Source: Blastomussa wellsi (Eukaryota; Cnidaria; Anthozoa; Scleractinia; Plerogyridae). Taken from it: 64,000 bases of DNA. Within the stretch, counting starts at the first letter, position 1; the number at the start of each line of letters is the position of its first letter. Below are positions 21,428 to 32,387 of the stretch, one piece after another. Where the stretch lies: positions 11,130,337 to 11,194,336 of the forward strand of contig OX393570.1 in NCBI GenBank assembly GCA_947652115.1, in the 5' to 3' direction. The position numbers were made by a program, and so were the translations under genes. Under the pieces are notes generated by a model. That model did not search any database. It was not told the origin of the DNA and was given only the letters and a program-made list of their open reading frames with translations.

Positions 21428-23008
21428 AGTAATGCGTTCATCTTTTTTTATTACACTGGTGGTAATAGTGGATGAAGTGTTTGTATAACAATGTGAGAAA
21501 ATAATTGAGTTGCTTTAATATAATAACAAGTATGAAAATCTATAATTGGGTTACAATGACAGGTGGTTGTCGAAAATCGGTTGTTGATTACCTCCTCCTT
21601 CCTCAGTTGTAATGTCTGAGGATAAGGTGTTATTTGTTTGACCCTGACTTTTTTGGTGTGCATGTCCCACGCTGTAGGACTTATACTAATCAACAGCTTT
21701 TTTTACTAGTGTGTGTCCCACGGTGTGGAACTCATGCTAATCAACAGCTTTTATTTTTTTTTTTTGGCGTGTGTGTCCCACGGCGTGGGACTTGTGCAAA
21801 TCAACAGCTTCTATTTTTGTGTACCATGCAGTAGGATTTTTATTAAAAAATCTTCAAATACACTTAATTTCACGTACTTTTCAATATCTAACTTCAATGC
21901 AGACTAAATTTAACTAAAAAGAGATTGTTCCTCATCACAAATATTCTTGATTTTCTTAAAGTTGCTCTTGAAGAAACGAATAGGTAACTTAGAATACATT
22001 AACTTGTTGTTCTTTTCTACTAAATTAAAAAAAAATAATTAAAATATAAGCTTGACCTCGCAAATGACTTGTTGTCTTCAACAGCTGTCATTTTTTCCCT
22101 GAAATATCTTTCAGTCTTTTTAAAATCTGTCCTTGTAAGCATGAGTAGTAAACAAGACGTTTTTTATACATCTCTCTCAGCCGAGTGAAGTTCACAATAA
22201 TGTGTTTAAGCATGTGTCTTCATTGTGTAAAATGAGTTCTATTCCTGAGTAATCCTTAAATCGCTCAGAAGTTTGAATACTGACTTTTAGTTTTTGTTTT
22301 ACACTCTCAGCATTGCTGGATGTTGATGGTCTTTCTTTCAGCTTTAAAACCAAATCAGGCAACAGCTCCTCAGTGAGGTTTAGTTCAGGGTAAATCTTTG
22401 CCAACTCTTTGTATAGCGATTTAACCTCTTCACTGCCCTTTGAAGCATTCACGAGCACATTTCCCAGCTTCCCAAGATCAGTTTGAAAGGATAAAACCGC
22501 ATCTTGTCCATTTTTTGTTCTAACCAAACGACAAGAATTGTCTAGTCCCTGGAAAATGTAGCAACTGAATAGATTTTTAAGTGTGTTGTAATAATATTAA
22601 GCTTGTTTCCATAGAAACACAGCTAAATATTTGCTGTGAGAATTTAGTAGAATGGGTACACGTGGGCATTAATAAGCACAAGACATGCATGAGTACATGT
22701 GCATGGCGGCGGGAAACCACAGTGTTAATTAATGACAACATAGAGAACCTTCTGGAGCATGAAAAGGTCTGTTGTCTTTTGTAAATAGGAAACTGCATCA
22801 GACTGGTCATGTCTTCTCTTGTTCTTTTAAACACTGAACAACTTTGCGTGTTATATCCCTCACCTCTCTAGAGCATGTCGGTGTGAAATATTCATTCATA
22901 TGAAAATACATATAATGCGTTAATACAATCATGATTTAAATCATGATTTAAACTGGACAAGGCTGTGGTCGCCAGCTGTCGTGCTGCCTGCCTTGCCTCT
23001 CTTTCTCT
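21428..23008 (+). repeat. Tandem array copy 4, only the last 1.58 kb of the unit
   Basis: This partial copy lacks genes X and Y. It begins inside 'cagtaatgcgttcatctttt', contains the three short repeats and frame Z (22192-22527, minus) and ends in 'ttgcctctctttctct', after which unique sequence begins ('tctatatgaacaaggg'). The array thus ends in the same CT-rich run that joins the inner copies. Confidence 0.9.
22192..22527 (-). other. Frame Z, array copy 4
   Basis: Identical translation to the frame at 14723-15058. Confidence 0.3.
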
Positions 23009-24768
23009 TCTATATGAACAAGGGATCGATAAATTATCTCATGAAATGACACCTTAGACGGCTCAGAACGGGCAAAAAATAGCACACAAGACTCATTTAA
23101 CATTTCACCCCAACGTTTATTGAACATGTAGGATAAACTTAGTATTTAGAGCAAATTGCAGCCAACTTAATTATGTACATCTATATTTCTTTTGCAACCG
23201 CCATTGATCGGTGTCACGCAACCAACTCAAACATCAGGTGGTCCGCCTGTGACTAAACGAGGCAAAATTTTGGAGCCGAGTTTAGTGTAAAAATGGCTTT
23301 CAGCGATAAGAAAGCAAATTGCATGCAAAACTGTCGCAGAACCCTCATCATCTGTGTGTGAAAAACAAGTTTCTGATTTTATTCAGAAACATTTTATGTC
23401 TGCAACAAATGTTTCCGTGTTTGCACACGCAACAAATCGTTATGAGTAACAATGTGTTTGTAACGATGTGCCCTTGTTTGCCACTGCTTTAATACCCTAT
23501 ACAGCGTAGAATTGCAATCCTTTCTTTATTTTTATCTATTCTTTTATATACACATGCACATTTTAACGAGTTCGTAGTAGTTACTGGCTGTTTACATGTT
23601 TAAATAAATAAATGGACTGATTGATTGGTTGATAAAGAAACCAACTAAAATAATAAAATGAAACAAGTCAAACTTACCAACTATTGCAGAGAAAGAACGG
23701 TCGTGGGCACAAAAATACCCAATATGAAAGAAAGTCCACAGTAGGTTGCAGCACTTATCGCTATGAGCAAAAGAAAAAGTGAGCACTACAACCTTGGCAG
23801 TCTAAAACTGAGGATGAAACATTTTTCCAATTAGCCCTCTGCATGCATTGCTTGCCTTGTTTAAAGGGTGGCTTGGTGTGGATTGGAGAGTGACTTGCTC
23901 ACCAGGAACGACTTTTTGCCATACCACAAATAGAACCTTACATGTGACGTTTGGGCAAAGGGTTATCAGAGATGTGCTCTTATGTGGACTTAAACGCAAA
24001 GTGCAAAATTCAAAAATGGCAATGACCAATCTCTAAGTTTGTGGTCTAGGGTACGTGGCATGTAGCAGGCCCTGGAGATGAGCAAAACGGATTGGAATGC
24101 ATGGTCCATCAAGTAATTGGGTACTAGTAAATTTGTTCACCTTTAACAAGACACTTATCGGCATATTTGTATAGAAAAGATATCAGTGACCTTACCTATT
24201 GTAGCCTGCATCCCAGACAGCCTAAACCGCCAGTATAGACCATCTGCGCAAAAGCTTCTTCCGTAATCCTGCTTTTTGCAAGGATCTCTGTATTCATTTC
24301 TGATTGGATATTTGTCTTGCGTGCTTTCTGAGAATGGAAATATTATAGCCCCAAGAAATGTCTAGCTTGTAGAAAATGCTTTAGCTTGATTTTGTTTTTC
24401 TCAACTTTTTTCAACAAATTTGACAGCATGGTATTCAACAAGAAATCTGAAGAGACAACATAGATCTTTGCAAACCTGCACGAGATCGGAACAAGCTTTT
24501 GGGAGCCATTGCGCAGAAGGACTATACCAAGGATGATGTGGCATGTCCAGCTGCAACGCAGGCTAACCTATTATTGCTCATATGCTAACCAGAGGATCAT
24601 TCAATTGGCAAAGTTACAAAACGAAAACAATAGTTGTAAATATATCTTTCCAACATTATTGCTTACCTAACTACAACTTGGGACTTATTCATTCATGTTC
24701 ATTATACATTTAATGAACATCCACCACTTGCTACAGTGTATTTCCTGTCAAGCCACAAAAACACTTAC
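23009..24768. other. Spacer after the array, no gene seen
   Basis: A+T-rich host-like sequence. At 23252-23300 it holds 'actaaacgagg' and 'ttttggagccgagtttagtg', similar to the loop and inner arms of the palindrome at 53178-53365. No reading frame above background was found. Confidence 0.4.
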
Positions 24769-25044
24769 CTAGTGTACGGGGTATGCCCTTCCTTATGACT
24801 CCAGTCTCACCAACTGCCACAATTTGAATACTTATATTCACAGGATTTGGTTTATTATTTGAATCTGCGAAGTTTAAGCTGCTGTACACAATCTCAATTG
24901 AGGTTCTCGGATGGTCTACAATAAGGCTCGTATCATCAATAATACCACTTTCATCAGTTATTCTACATATGTAGTTCCAAGCATAATTTACTGGATGCCA
25001 ACTGAATTCATTGCCTCTGATGGACATTCCGATGACATCCTCTC
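24769..25044 (-). CDS. Probable host gene exon, FN3-like module
   Basis: This minus-strand exon of 276 bp is bounded by an excellent acceptor ('gttttttacag', just 3' of 25044) and donor (GTAAGTG, complement of 24762-24768). Its 92 codons stay open and begin and end in phase 1, the usual form of movable extracellular modules. The protein has 'EFSWHPVNYAWNYICRI', a middle strand 'TSIEIVYSSLNF' and 'PVNISIQIVAVGETG', which fits a fibronectin type III or similar beta-sandwich fold (early Trp, late tyrosine-corner-like strand), though the usual late Tyr is not obvious. No signal peptide or neighbouring exon was identified. Confidence 0.55.
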
Positions 25045-25439
25045 CTGTAAAAAACACAATGTATTTTAAGAGTTGTTGCATGCCTATACTAAATACACCA
25101 TAATACAAACACTGGTTTGTATCACTGACTGGAAAAATTGAAATTTTTTTAAAAATATTTTTTGAAGCTCACAATACTTACATTACCTACAAATAACAGT
25201 ACAAATTACATACATTATTAACAAAGAAATTATGCACAATTATATTCTATTTACAATAACAGAGTTGCTTACGCTGCGTTGCCGGATACTCAAAACTACG
25301 AAGAAAAAACATACGAAACACTAACATAAACACATGCAGAGCAATTTTAAAAGAAGAAAAAGTTTTTCGGGTAAAACAGGAATGCACAATATAAAGGTTA
25401 AATTTCCAGCTCAAAGGAGAAAAGAAATAATAAAAAATA

Positions 25440-26156
25440 TTTTTAAGGTGACTCGATCGAATTTTGAGGGACGATACCTTGAGGAGCTAGTTTACCACCA
25501 TAGAGTATCCGGCAGAAAATCGATTGCTCCAGGTGTAATAGAGAAAGATCAAAGTTTCAGATGAAGTTCAATTTATCGTGATTGGAGTTACCATAGCAAC
25601 GTAGTGACGTCATGCCCCACTTTACTCGAGACAACAACGCAAAATAACACTTCACTCCTGTTGATATTCAAGCCACTGTTTTCAGAAATCGAATAGAACG
25701 ATTTTGCTAAGATTTTCACCAAACGTAATTGGATGCTATTCAATTTATTTCAGACCAAAGTCATCTGACATGAGGCCTGGTGAACAAACGTTTTAATAGC
25801 ATTTCAGGAACTTATACGCTTTTGTTGTATTTTAACACCTTAAAACTTCGCCATTAATTTTCTCGAAATCGCTCTTATAAAAATTCTTCAAATTTGGCAG
25901 ACCTCAAGAATAGTATGTCAGGTCAAAGATCCAGGAAGGGTTTTTCCAAAATTATCTCTTAGTGACAAGTTATTCAGTCTCGAGTAAAGTGGGGCAGGAG
26001 GTCACTACGTTGCTACGGTAACTCCGATCACGATAAAACGTATTTCTTTTGATCTTTCTCTAGTGCACTTGGAGCAATCGATTTTCTGTCGGATACTCTT
26101 GCTGCTCAAAGTTGAAAGGTATTGTCACTCAAAAATCCGATCAAGCAACCTTAAAA
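25440..26156. mobile_element. MITE-like element with long inverted repeats
   Basis: The left arm from 'ttttaaggtgactcgatcg' (25441) to about 25635 reappears as the reverse complement ending at about 26156 ('caagcaaccttaaaa'). Both arms share 'agagtatccgg/acagaaaatcgatt', 'agagaaagatcaaa' and 'ggagttacc..agcaacgtagtgac'. There is no coding capacity. The target duplication is unclear because the flanks are A+T-rich. Confidence 0.75.
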
Positions 26157-27387
26157 TATATAATTGAAAATTTACAGGTACATGTAAATCGTAATATACA
26201 TCATGTAAATCTAATTTACTGGTACATTCTACGTAAATTTAAATTTACAAGTTGGGGTTTTGTAAAATTAAATTTACATGAAATTTATGTTTTAAAAGAC
26301 CATGGAAATTACATGCAAATAATGATTTACACGGTCCTTTACAAGCTTGTTCCCAGGGTCTCTCATCTTCCAGCCCTCCTGGAGTAAGACAGGAGAGACC
26401 CTAGCACAGGCTGGTCATGTGGCTGCCAGAACCTGGGAGATTACAAAAAAATCGTTAGAGGGAGGGGCAGCCCAGTATGAATTTTCTCTATACTGAGACT
26501 ACGGGAGTGAAGAAGGTGTTGCCACCAAAATAAACACAGTACAGCAAAATTATTTCCGTTGATAATCTGTTGAAAGCGCCAAAAACGCGTCCAATCTTCG
26601 ACAGAAAATGAAGGTTAGGAAAGGAAATATGTTTATATTGCCACAGTATTCGTTCCACCACTCCGCTAGTTATACAATTTTTGTCCACATGATAATTATG
26701 TTGTCAACAAAATTGTGACACCTCATCTATTTTTCAGTCAGATAATAATAATAGTAATAATAATTATAACCAATATTATAATTATAACAAGGACCTTCCC
26801 AGCATCCTTTGCACCTGGAATTTTATAATGTCAAACAATTGTGTCAGTTTCAAGCCTGGAATTGCAATTCACCATGCGAACATATCAAGTTCCCAACAGT
26901 AGATGTTGTTTGCAAACTCGGGGTGATGGCATCATCAGTCACATGACGGTTTTGTAGGAACAAATAAGGCTAAAATGGAAATTAGTTGACAAATTTTCAA
27001 GTATAGTTTTGTCGTGCATTAAGACATGGCCATCAGACTTCTGGCATTTTAAATTTAAGGGGGCTATGAACAAGCGAAAAAGAGCGGGGGTGGGCAAAAG
27101 TGTATACCTTCCTTCCATTGAAACGTAGAGTAGCAAGCAACTGCATGTTGTTAGATATTTATACGAAGATACACTGTTCTTAAGCTTGAAGTTGTGATAT
27201 CATAGATCATGTGATCAGGACACAGACTTTTTCAAATAGCTTAAAAACTGTTTCACCACATTAATCTGAGTTATTTTACATCTAGATTGTAGATTTTCAG
27301 ATATATTTGAAAAGGGCCACTATTATTCTTCTGTCAAAAAACATGCCAGTGCAAATTGCAGATCAAAAATTGAATTGCTTCCTGTTT
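26157..27387. other. Spacer, no gene seen
   Basis: A+T-rich with a short repeat zone of 'aatttaca'-like words (26160-26340) and a short AAT-rich run near 26740. No coding frame or RNA was recognised. Confidence 0.3.
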
Positions 27388-28652
27388 AAACTGTATATGA
27401 CATGAAAAATATTTTCTTCTTATTTAAAAGTCCTTTCAAAATTCAGAAGAATGGCATTTTTCTTTGTGAAATATCTTTTCTCGTTTTAGAGATAATTGAC
27501 TTTTTTATATTATGCAAATTAGATCAGTGATGATGTCAGCTGATTTGAATGGTAAAATACTGAATAAGCAATATCTCTAAAACTGTTGATGCAGTGTTCT
27601 TGAAACTTGGCACCACAAATGGGCATCACAAAAGAAACAAAATGATACCTTTAGTGCCGTTGCCATGACAACAGTTTTGCAGCTGGTACTGTCATAATAA
27701 AAACTGAAATTCACAGTTTTTGCTTAAACCAAGAATCATCTACCAGAGCCAATCCAATGATGGGAATTGAGACAATATGGGAACTATGTCCATCTCACTT
27801 TAGACGTTGCAAATGGAGATATTTGGTTTTTTGACAGAGAGAGACTGGAGCTGAAAGAGTTGCTATGATAACAATGCTAAGGGTGCCATTTTCTTTCTTT
27901 TGGGATGCACATTTGTGTTGCCAAGATTCAAGAACACTGCAACAATAGTTTTAGAGATGTTGTTACTGCCGCAGCGAGTGAGCATGAAGCGCATGTGCAG
28001 TCGATTACACCAAAGTAGGTTATGCCAATGTCGGCTTTTTCGGCTATTTTTGTCGGCTCTTTCTAACCAATAGTTATTTGTCGTTTAGCTTGGATTTTGG
28101 TTTCTTTTGCTGTTAAGAAAAACGTTTATCAGATGACATGTGCCTTTCTTTGGTCAAGTCGAAATTTTACGTTTCGTTCTTGATCGATCGGCTGATTGCT
28201 GGAGGAAAAGAGCATAACACGTGCATTCCGGGCTCGGTATATTTTGTTTTGGATTTTTGAAAACTGAAAGAAACAAAAACTATCCAGATATTCGCTGGGT
28301 AAAAATGCCTTTTTAATATAAATGTAGACGAGATTCTTGGATTCAGAAGAAAGCATGAGCAAAGGTCACGAAAGCATGACAAAAACGCTGCTGTCGAAAG
28401 TTATCCATAAAACCTTGGGATTTTACAACCTCGTTTAATAGCTTGTATTTTGAGGTGACTCCCTGTGATCAACCATTTCAAATCCGGCCCTTCTGGCAAA
28501 CCAAGTTTCGATTTACTGTAGAAGCTGACTTGTGATAATTTCTTTCACGTACACAACATGCAAATTTATGTGATCATTGCGCTGTTATTAACGAAAGGAA
28601 GAAAGTGTTCACCTCTGATGGTGTCTTTATTTTAGATTGTTGATAATGCTTT

Positions 28653-28678
<26 letters not shown>

Positions 28679-28691
<13 letters not shown>

Positions 28692-28739
28692 ATTTACAAT
28701 TGCGAGCCGATAGGCGAGCAATTGTAAAGCCCATACAGA
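28679..28739. repeat. Hairpin: 25-bp inverted repeat
   Basis: 'gatctgtatgggcatttaca' and its near-perfect complement 'tgtaaagcccatacagatc' flank a short centre 'attgcgagccgataggcgagca'. The stem would be about 25 bp with one bulge. It lies in non-coding sequence inside the inverted-repeat element. Confidence 0.75.
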
Positions 28740-29458
28740 TCGGACGCGAATGTTTTATCGTACTTGTGAAATGAAAACAATAAATTGAATGCAAAGTATT
28801 GTTATTCGATTCCATTGTGCTTTGCATTTTAATCAGTAAAGATCTGTATCAAAAGTTAATAAATACTAATCAGCTGAGCAGGAGTTTGTATCAAAAGTTA
28901 ATTCTACTCTTGATTTGTATTGGGGTTTACAGAGCATTCATGTGACCTAAATAGTACCTTTGCATTGGATCTACTCCTTATGAATTATTAATGAATTTTA
29001 CAACTCAAGTTTCGTATTTGTAATGGAAGTAATAAATTTTAGCAGTTTCGATTTAAAAGCAATTTTGAGTTTGCTCGGCTGCTCGCACACAACGCACTGT
29101 CTGTTGTGAAGTCAAAATATCCCGTGAAGCACTCTACGCAAGCGATATTCCTGGTGTTATTTTCAATTTTGAGATTGCTTTCATTCACGATTCGTATTTG
29201 TGACGAACGCAATAAAGTCTAATAAGTTTCGATTCATGTTTGCTCGCACGTAAAACGAGCAAATTCAATGCGCTGTCTGTCAGCTCAAATGCAAAATGAA
29301 AATTTTATCACTAGTTACTATAAGGAAACCTAACGTTGCGAACAAAACATCAATTGCTCAACTAAATCTTCGAACTTTTGTTCCATAACCAGTGAAAACA
29401 CTCACAAGATAATTTTTCCTGTAATTTATGCCAAAATTTCAGTTTCATTGAGTTTCTT

Positions 29459-29722
29459 ATGATCATAGTTTGTAGTTTTACAACATTGATAGTCACTGTT
29501 AAGAGGCATCAGTTATATCAACAGCGAAATGTTGATCTTACAATGTTAATAGCTGACAACAAATGCTTGTTTTATAGTTTTATTAAAGAGTTTTTTCTGT
29601 ACTGTCCTATGCAGAATGCTGATACTTGGGGGGCCGTTCAAATTTTTATGGAAGACGGGTGGTATAAGATGGGAAGCTTGACAGTAATTGTGCCTTACGC
29701 TTCAAATTTGACTTCGAATTAG
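29459..29722 (+). other. Unrecognised open frame
   Basis: The 87-codon frame has a hydrophobic start and no known motif. It lies inside the inverted-repeat pair and is most likely chance. Confidence 0.1.
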
Positions 29723-30059
29723 CATAGTTATAAGAATAGAATCTCACATCTCTTCATTGTTCCAAGCAGACAAGATAGTACAGCTCATCAAGTTACTGCT
29801 AGTACAGTTATTTCATCCTCCCCTTTGTCAGCATCTTTACCATTTAGGTATACTAGTTTATTCAGTATGTTACCATTTTTTAGTTCAAACCAGCTGACAT
29901 CATCACTGATCTAATTTGCATAATAGAAAAATGTTAATATCCCTAACACGAAACAAATTATTTAAAAAAGAAACACGCCATTCTCCTGAATTTTGAAAGG
30001 CCTTTCAAATAAGAAGAAAATATTTTTCATGTCATATACACTTTAATGGATTTTTAACC

Positions 30060-30850
30060 ATCGGTTGAAAGGAAAACTTGAAAGGTTTGAATGTACGCTC
30101 TTTTCAATGGCGTTGACAGTTTCTCTGTATTTCAAGTTCATGGCTAAATAGGCATCATTTATGAAAATTCCAATCATTCCATTTTGCTGTACAGATAAGG
30201 GTTCTAGCTTTTTTTGTGATTGTTGTTTTGGTGGAAGGAGTTTTGCGCGGACAAGTATGTTCTTGAGCGATTTTTCCTGTACGCTACGATCAGATTGTTT
30301 TTAAATATTTTAGCGAGGCCCGGCTGGTTTTGTATTAGGTACCAGCATTTCATTAGAATCTTTTTAAGATTCGGTAAAGCTGGGTTGTAAATGGTGCCAA
30401 ACGGTAAACACTCATTAGTTTTCTTTGGTTTGGACTGAAGAGCCTCATTTCTCTTTGAGAATTGAACTTCGTTAAATGCACTTTCAACGAGTGATTCGGG
30501 ATAGCCTCAGTTGTAGAGCCTTAGTTTGAAGTCTCAGTTATAGTTCTCAACATTCTCTTGAACTGAGTAAGTCCGTAGGAGGCGAAGTGTTTCTCCTTTA
30601 ATAAAACCCTTTTTAGTATTTAAAGAATGACAGGAGAAGAAGTGAGTATAGTGGAACATTTCGATCGGTTTGAAGGGAGTACGTACGTCTAGTAGTTTGG
30701 GAGTTGAAAAGCGAGGTCTTTTGAAGACCTCTGTGTCAAGAAAAACAGCATTTGTAGATGACAACTCATATGCCCAAAAAAAAAAAGGGTCGCAGAGTGG
30801 AGCCCCATACCCATAGAAATAGGAGAACAAAGCACGCATTCAAACTACAA
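30060..30850 (-). pseudogene. Penelope-like element reverse transcriptase fragment
   Basis: The minus-strand frames carry the C-terminal part of a Penelope RT: 'FLDTEVFKRPRFSTPKLLDV', 'TPFKPIEMFHYTHFFSCHS' and 'KKGFIKGETLRLLRTYSV'. A stop lies at 30537. After it come 'NPALPNLKKILMKCWYLIQN' (near 30350) and a final block near 30120-30200 in other frames. The block order (F-L-D-x-x-V, K-P-T/I-x-x-F-x-Y-x-H, K-G-x-x-x-G-E-x-L-R-L-L-R) is that of the Penelope thumb region. The catalytic YxDD part and the GIY-YIG domain are absent here; a separate GIY-YIG piece lies at 34615. Confidence 0.65.
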
Positions 30851-32040
30851 ACAGGAGAACCATGCCTATCAATTTTCATGGTCAAAATGGCAAGCGGCAC
30901 GACTCGTGGGCGTGTGCAAAATACGTACGTACGAACGTCCGTATGTATGATGTCGCCCCAAATATCAATATGGCGGCCACATAGTCTAAACAGGAGAGCT
31001 TGGGCTGGATAACATTTTTGATTTTTGGAGGTTACCACAAGCTTAGATCAGTGACATTTTATGGTTAATTGACAGCTGTCAAAAAAAGGTATCCACTGAC
31101 CAGTATTACAAGACCATATCGCGGGCTCAGGTCAGGACTCCTCGAGGTAATGTGTTCACCGTTGGTCAGGTATGTCATGCAATTGTATCATGGGCTCAGG
31201 TTGGACAGGCACATCATTGGATCGTGGGCTTAAGTCCAAATTATAGCGGAGCTCCAACGGCCCAAAGGGCCGCCAAGCGGAGCCCCATACTCGTATGGGA
31301 AGGAAAACAAAACCCATGAGTTGATTTTCTCATGGTCATCATGGCTAGCGGTATTGCTTGTGGGCGCGTACGCACGACGACAGAATCGCGCAACATGGCG
31401 GACATAAATAGCTATGCCTGGTTGTCAGCCTTATGAGCTTCCATCTTGTTATAGGGCATCCATGTTATGGTCAATTGACAGCTGTCAAATAGAGGTATCC
31501 GCTGACCAGATCGCAGGCTCAGGTTAGAACTAGAGGTAACATGTTCTTTTGAAGTTGACCACTGACCAGGCATTGGTTTTCTTCATTGATCACAGGCTCA
31601 GCGCCGATTTTATGGTAATTCTTAGCAGAAATTCTGCAATTGGAGTTGACGTTTTTAATTACTATTTATTTCAGAGAAATTATTAAGAACCAGCAAAAAT
31701 ATGGAGCTCTGCTTTTAGGCTTCGCTAAATCTATATATTATTTTTTCCTTGGGTTCACTTTCAGCATTCCGGTTTGATTTAATCATTTTCTACTGTCGTT
31801 CCTCAGCAGAATTTCTGCAATTGGAGCTGAGTTTTAATAGTGGAGCTCCATCGCGAAAAAGCACATGGAAAGAAGCAAAGATTAATGATTTTTAGTAAGA
31901 AAGGACGGTCCGACAAAACAAGAAATGAAGTAGCGAGGTACAGCTAGAAAGAGACCAGCAGGAAAAGTGCCAACAAAGCACTGTCAAAGAATACATCAGG
32001 AGGAAGAAGAGCAAGTCGACCGAGGGATGCTGAAGAAGTC
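30851..32040. repeat. Degenerate tandem repeat field
   Basis: Related blocks recur: 'ggttaattgacagctgtcaa' (31062) and 'ggtcaattgacagctgtcaa' (31469), each followed by 'ggtatcc(a/g)ctgaccag'; 'gagccccatac' (30801, 31280); and 'gaatttctgcaattggag' (31638, 31811). Another 'aggtatctactgaccag' lies at 32730. The repeat is old and has no coding potential. Confidence 0.55.
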
Positions 32041-32387
32041 ACGCTCGTGTCATGTTGATAAACTCGTCTTTCATGTATAATTTACCGAGCTGAAAACTTA
32101 CCATCACCCTCATTTGCCACAACTCATGATGAAATCGACATTGCTGGACCTAGCAGTATGCGGGACGCATGTCACATAAGAACTCAGTAAAAATGACCTA
32201 GCTCTCCAGGAGTTCTCGTAGCTCAGTGGATAGAGCGCCCGCCCGGTGTTCGGGAGGTCATGGGTTCGATTTCTGTCGGGGACTCAGAATTTTTCTTTGT
32301 CCCACGCTCATGTCATGTTGATAAACTCGTCTTTCATGTATAATTTACCGAGCTGAAAATTTACCATCACCCTCATTTGCCACAACA
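32041..32387 (+). repeat. tRNA-headed SINE with a duplicated tail
   Basis: A tail of about 85 bp ('tcatgttgataaactcgtct' to 'ccctcatttgccacaac') occurs at 32043-32126 without a head and again at 32306-32387 directly after a tRNA-like head (32213-32283) and the linker 'actcagaatttttctttgtc'. This is the expected layout of a SINE next to a partial older copy. Confidence 0.75.
32213..32283 (+). ncRNA. tRNA-like SINE head (Thr-GGT-like anticodon), not a functional tRNA
   Basis: The sequence has an A box 'tagctcagtggatagagc' and a B-box-like 'gggttcgattt'. The D stem GCTC/GAGC pairs. The anticodon arm CCCGC-CCGGTGT-TCGGG would expose GGT, which reads threonine codons. Base 33 is C instead of U and the T and acceptor stems pair poorly, so a working tRNA is unlikely. 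The boxes form an internal RNA polymerase III promoter. Confidence 0.7.

Larger units (their letters stand above)
27388..30047. mobile_element. Pair of about 180-bp inverted repeats 2.3 kb apart
   Basis: The sequence 27388-27566 ('gtatatgacatgaaaaatat' through 'agatcagtgatgatgtcagc') is found inverted at about 29866-30047. The interior has its own inverted pair (27568-27660 against 27880-27967, both with 'tctctaaaact...ttgcagtgttcttgaa'). No transposase was found inside. It may be a large non-autonomous foldback-type element with later insertions. Confidence 0.65.

Noticed and set aside
12314..23008. CRISPR array or viral concatemer
   Set aside because: Units of 3.2 kb with no short repeat/spacer pattern rule out CRISPR. 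The units are not complete element genomes, so a replication concatemer is also unlikely.
30758..31038. Overlapping 84-90-residue frames on both strands
   Set aside because: Low-complexity and repeat-derived. The real signal here is the Penelope RT frame on the minus strand up to about 30850.
32213..32283. Functional tRNA-Thr gene
   Set aside because: Position 33 is C, the T and acceptor stems pair badly and the SINE tail follows directly, with a second tail copy nearby. It is a SINE head.
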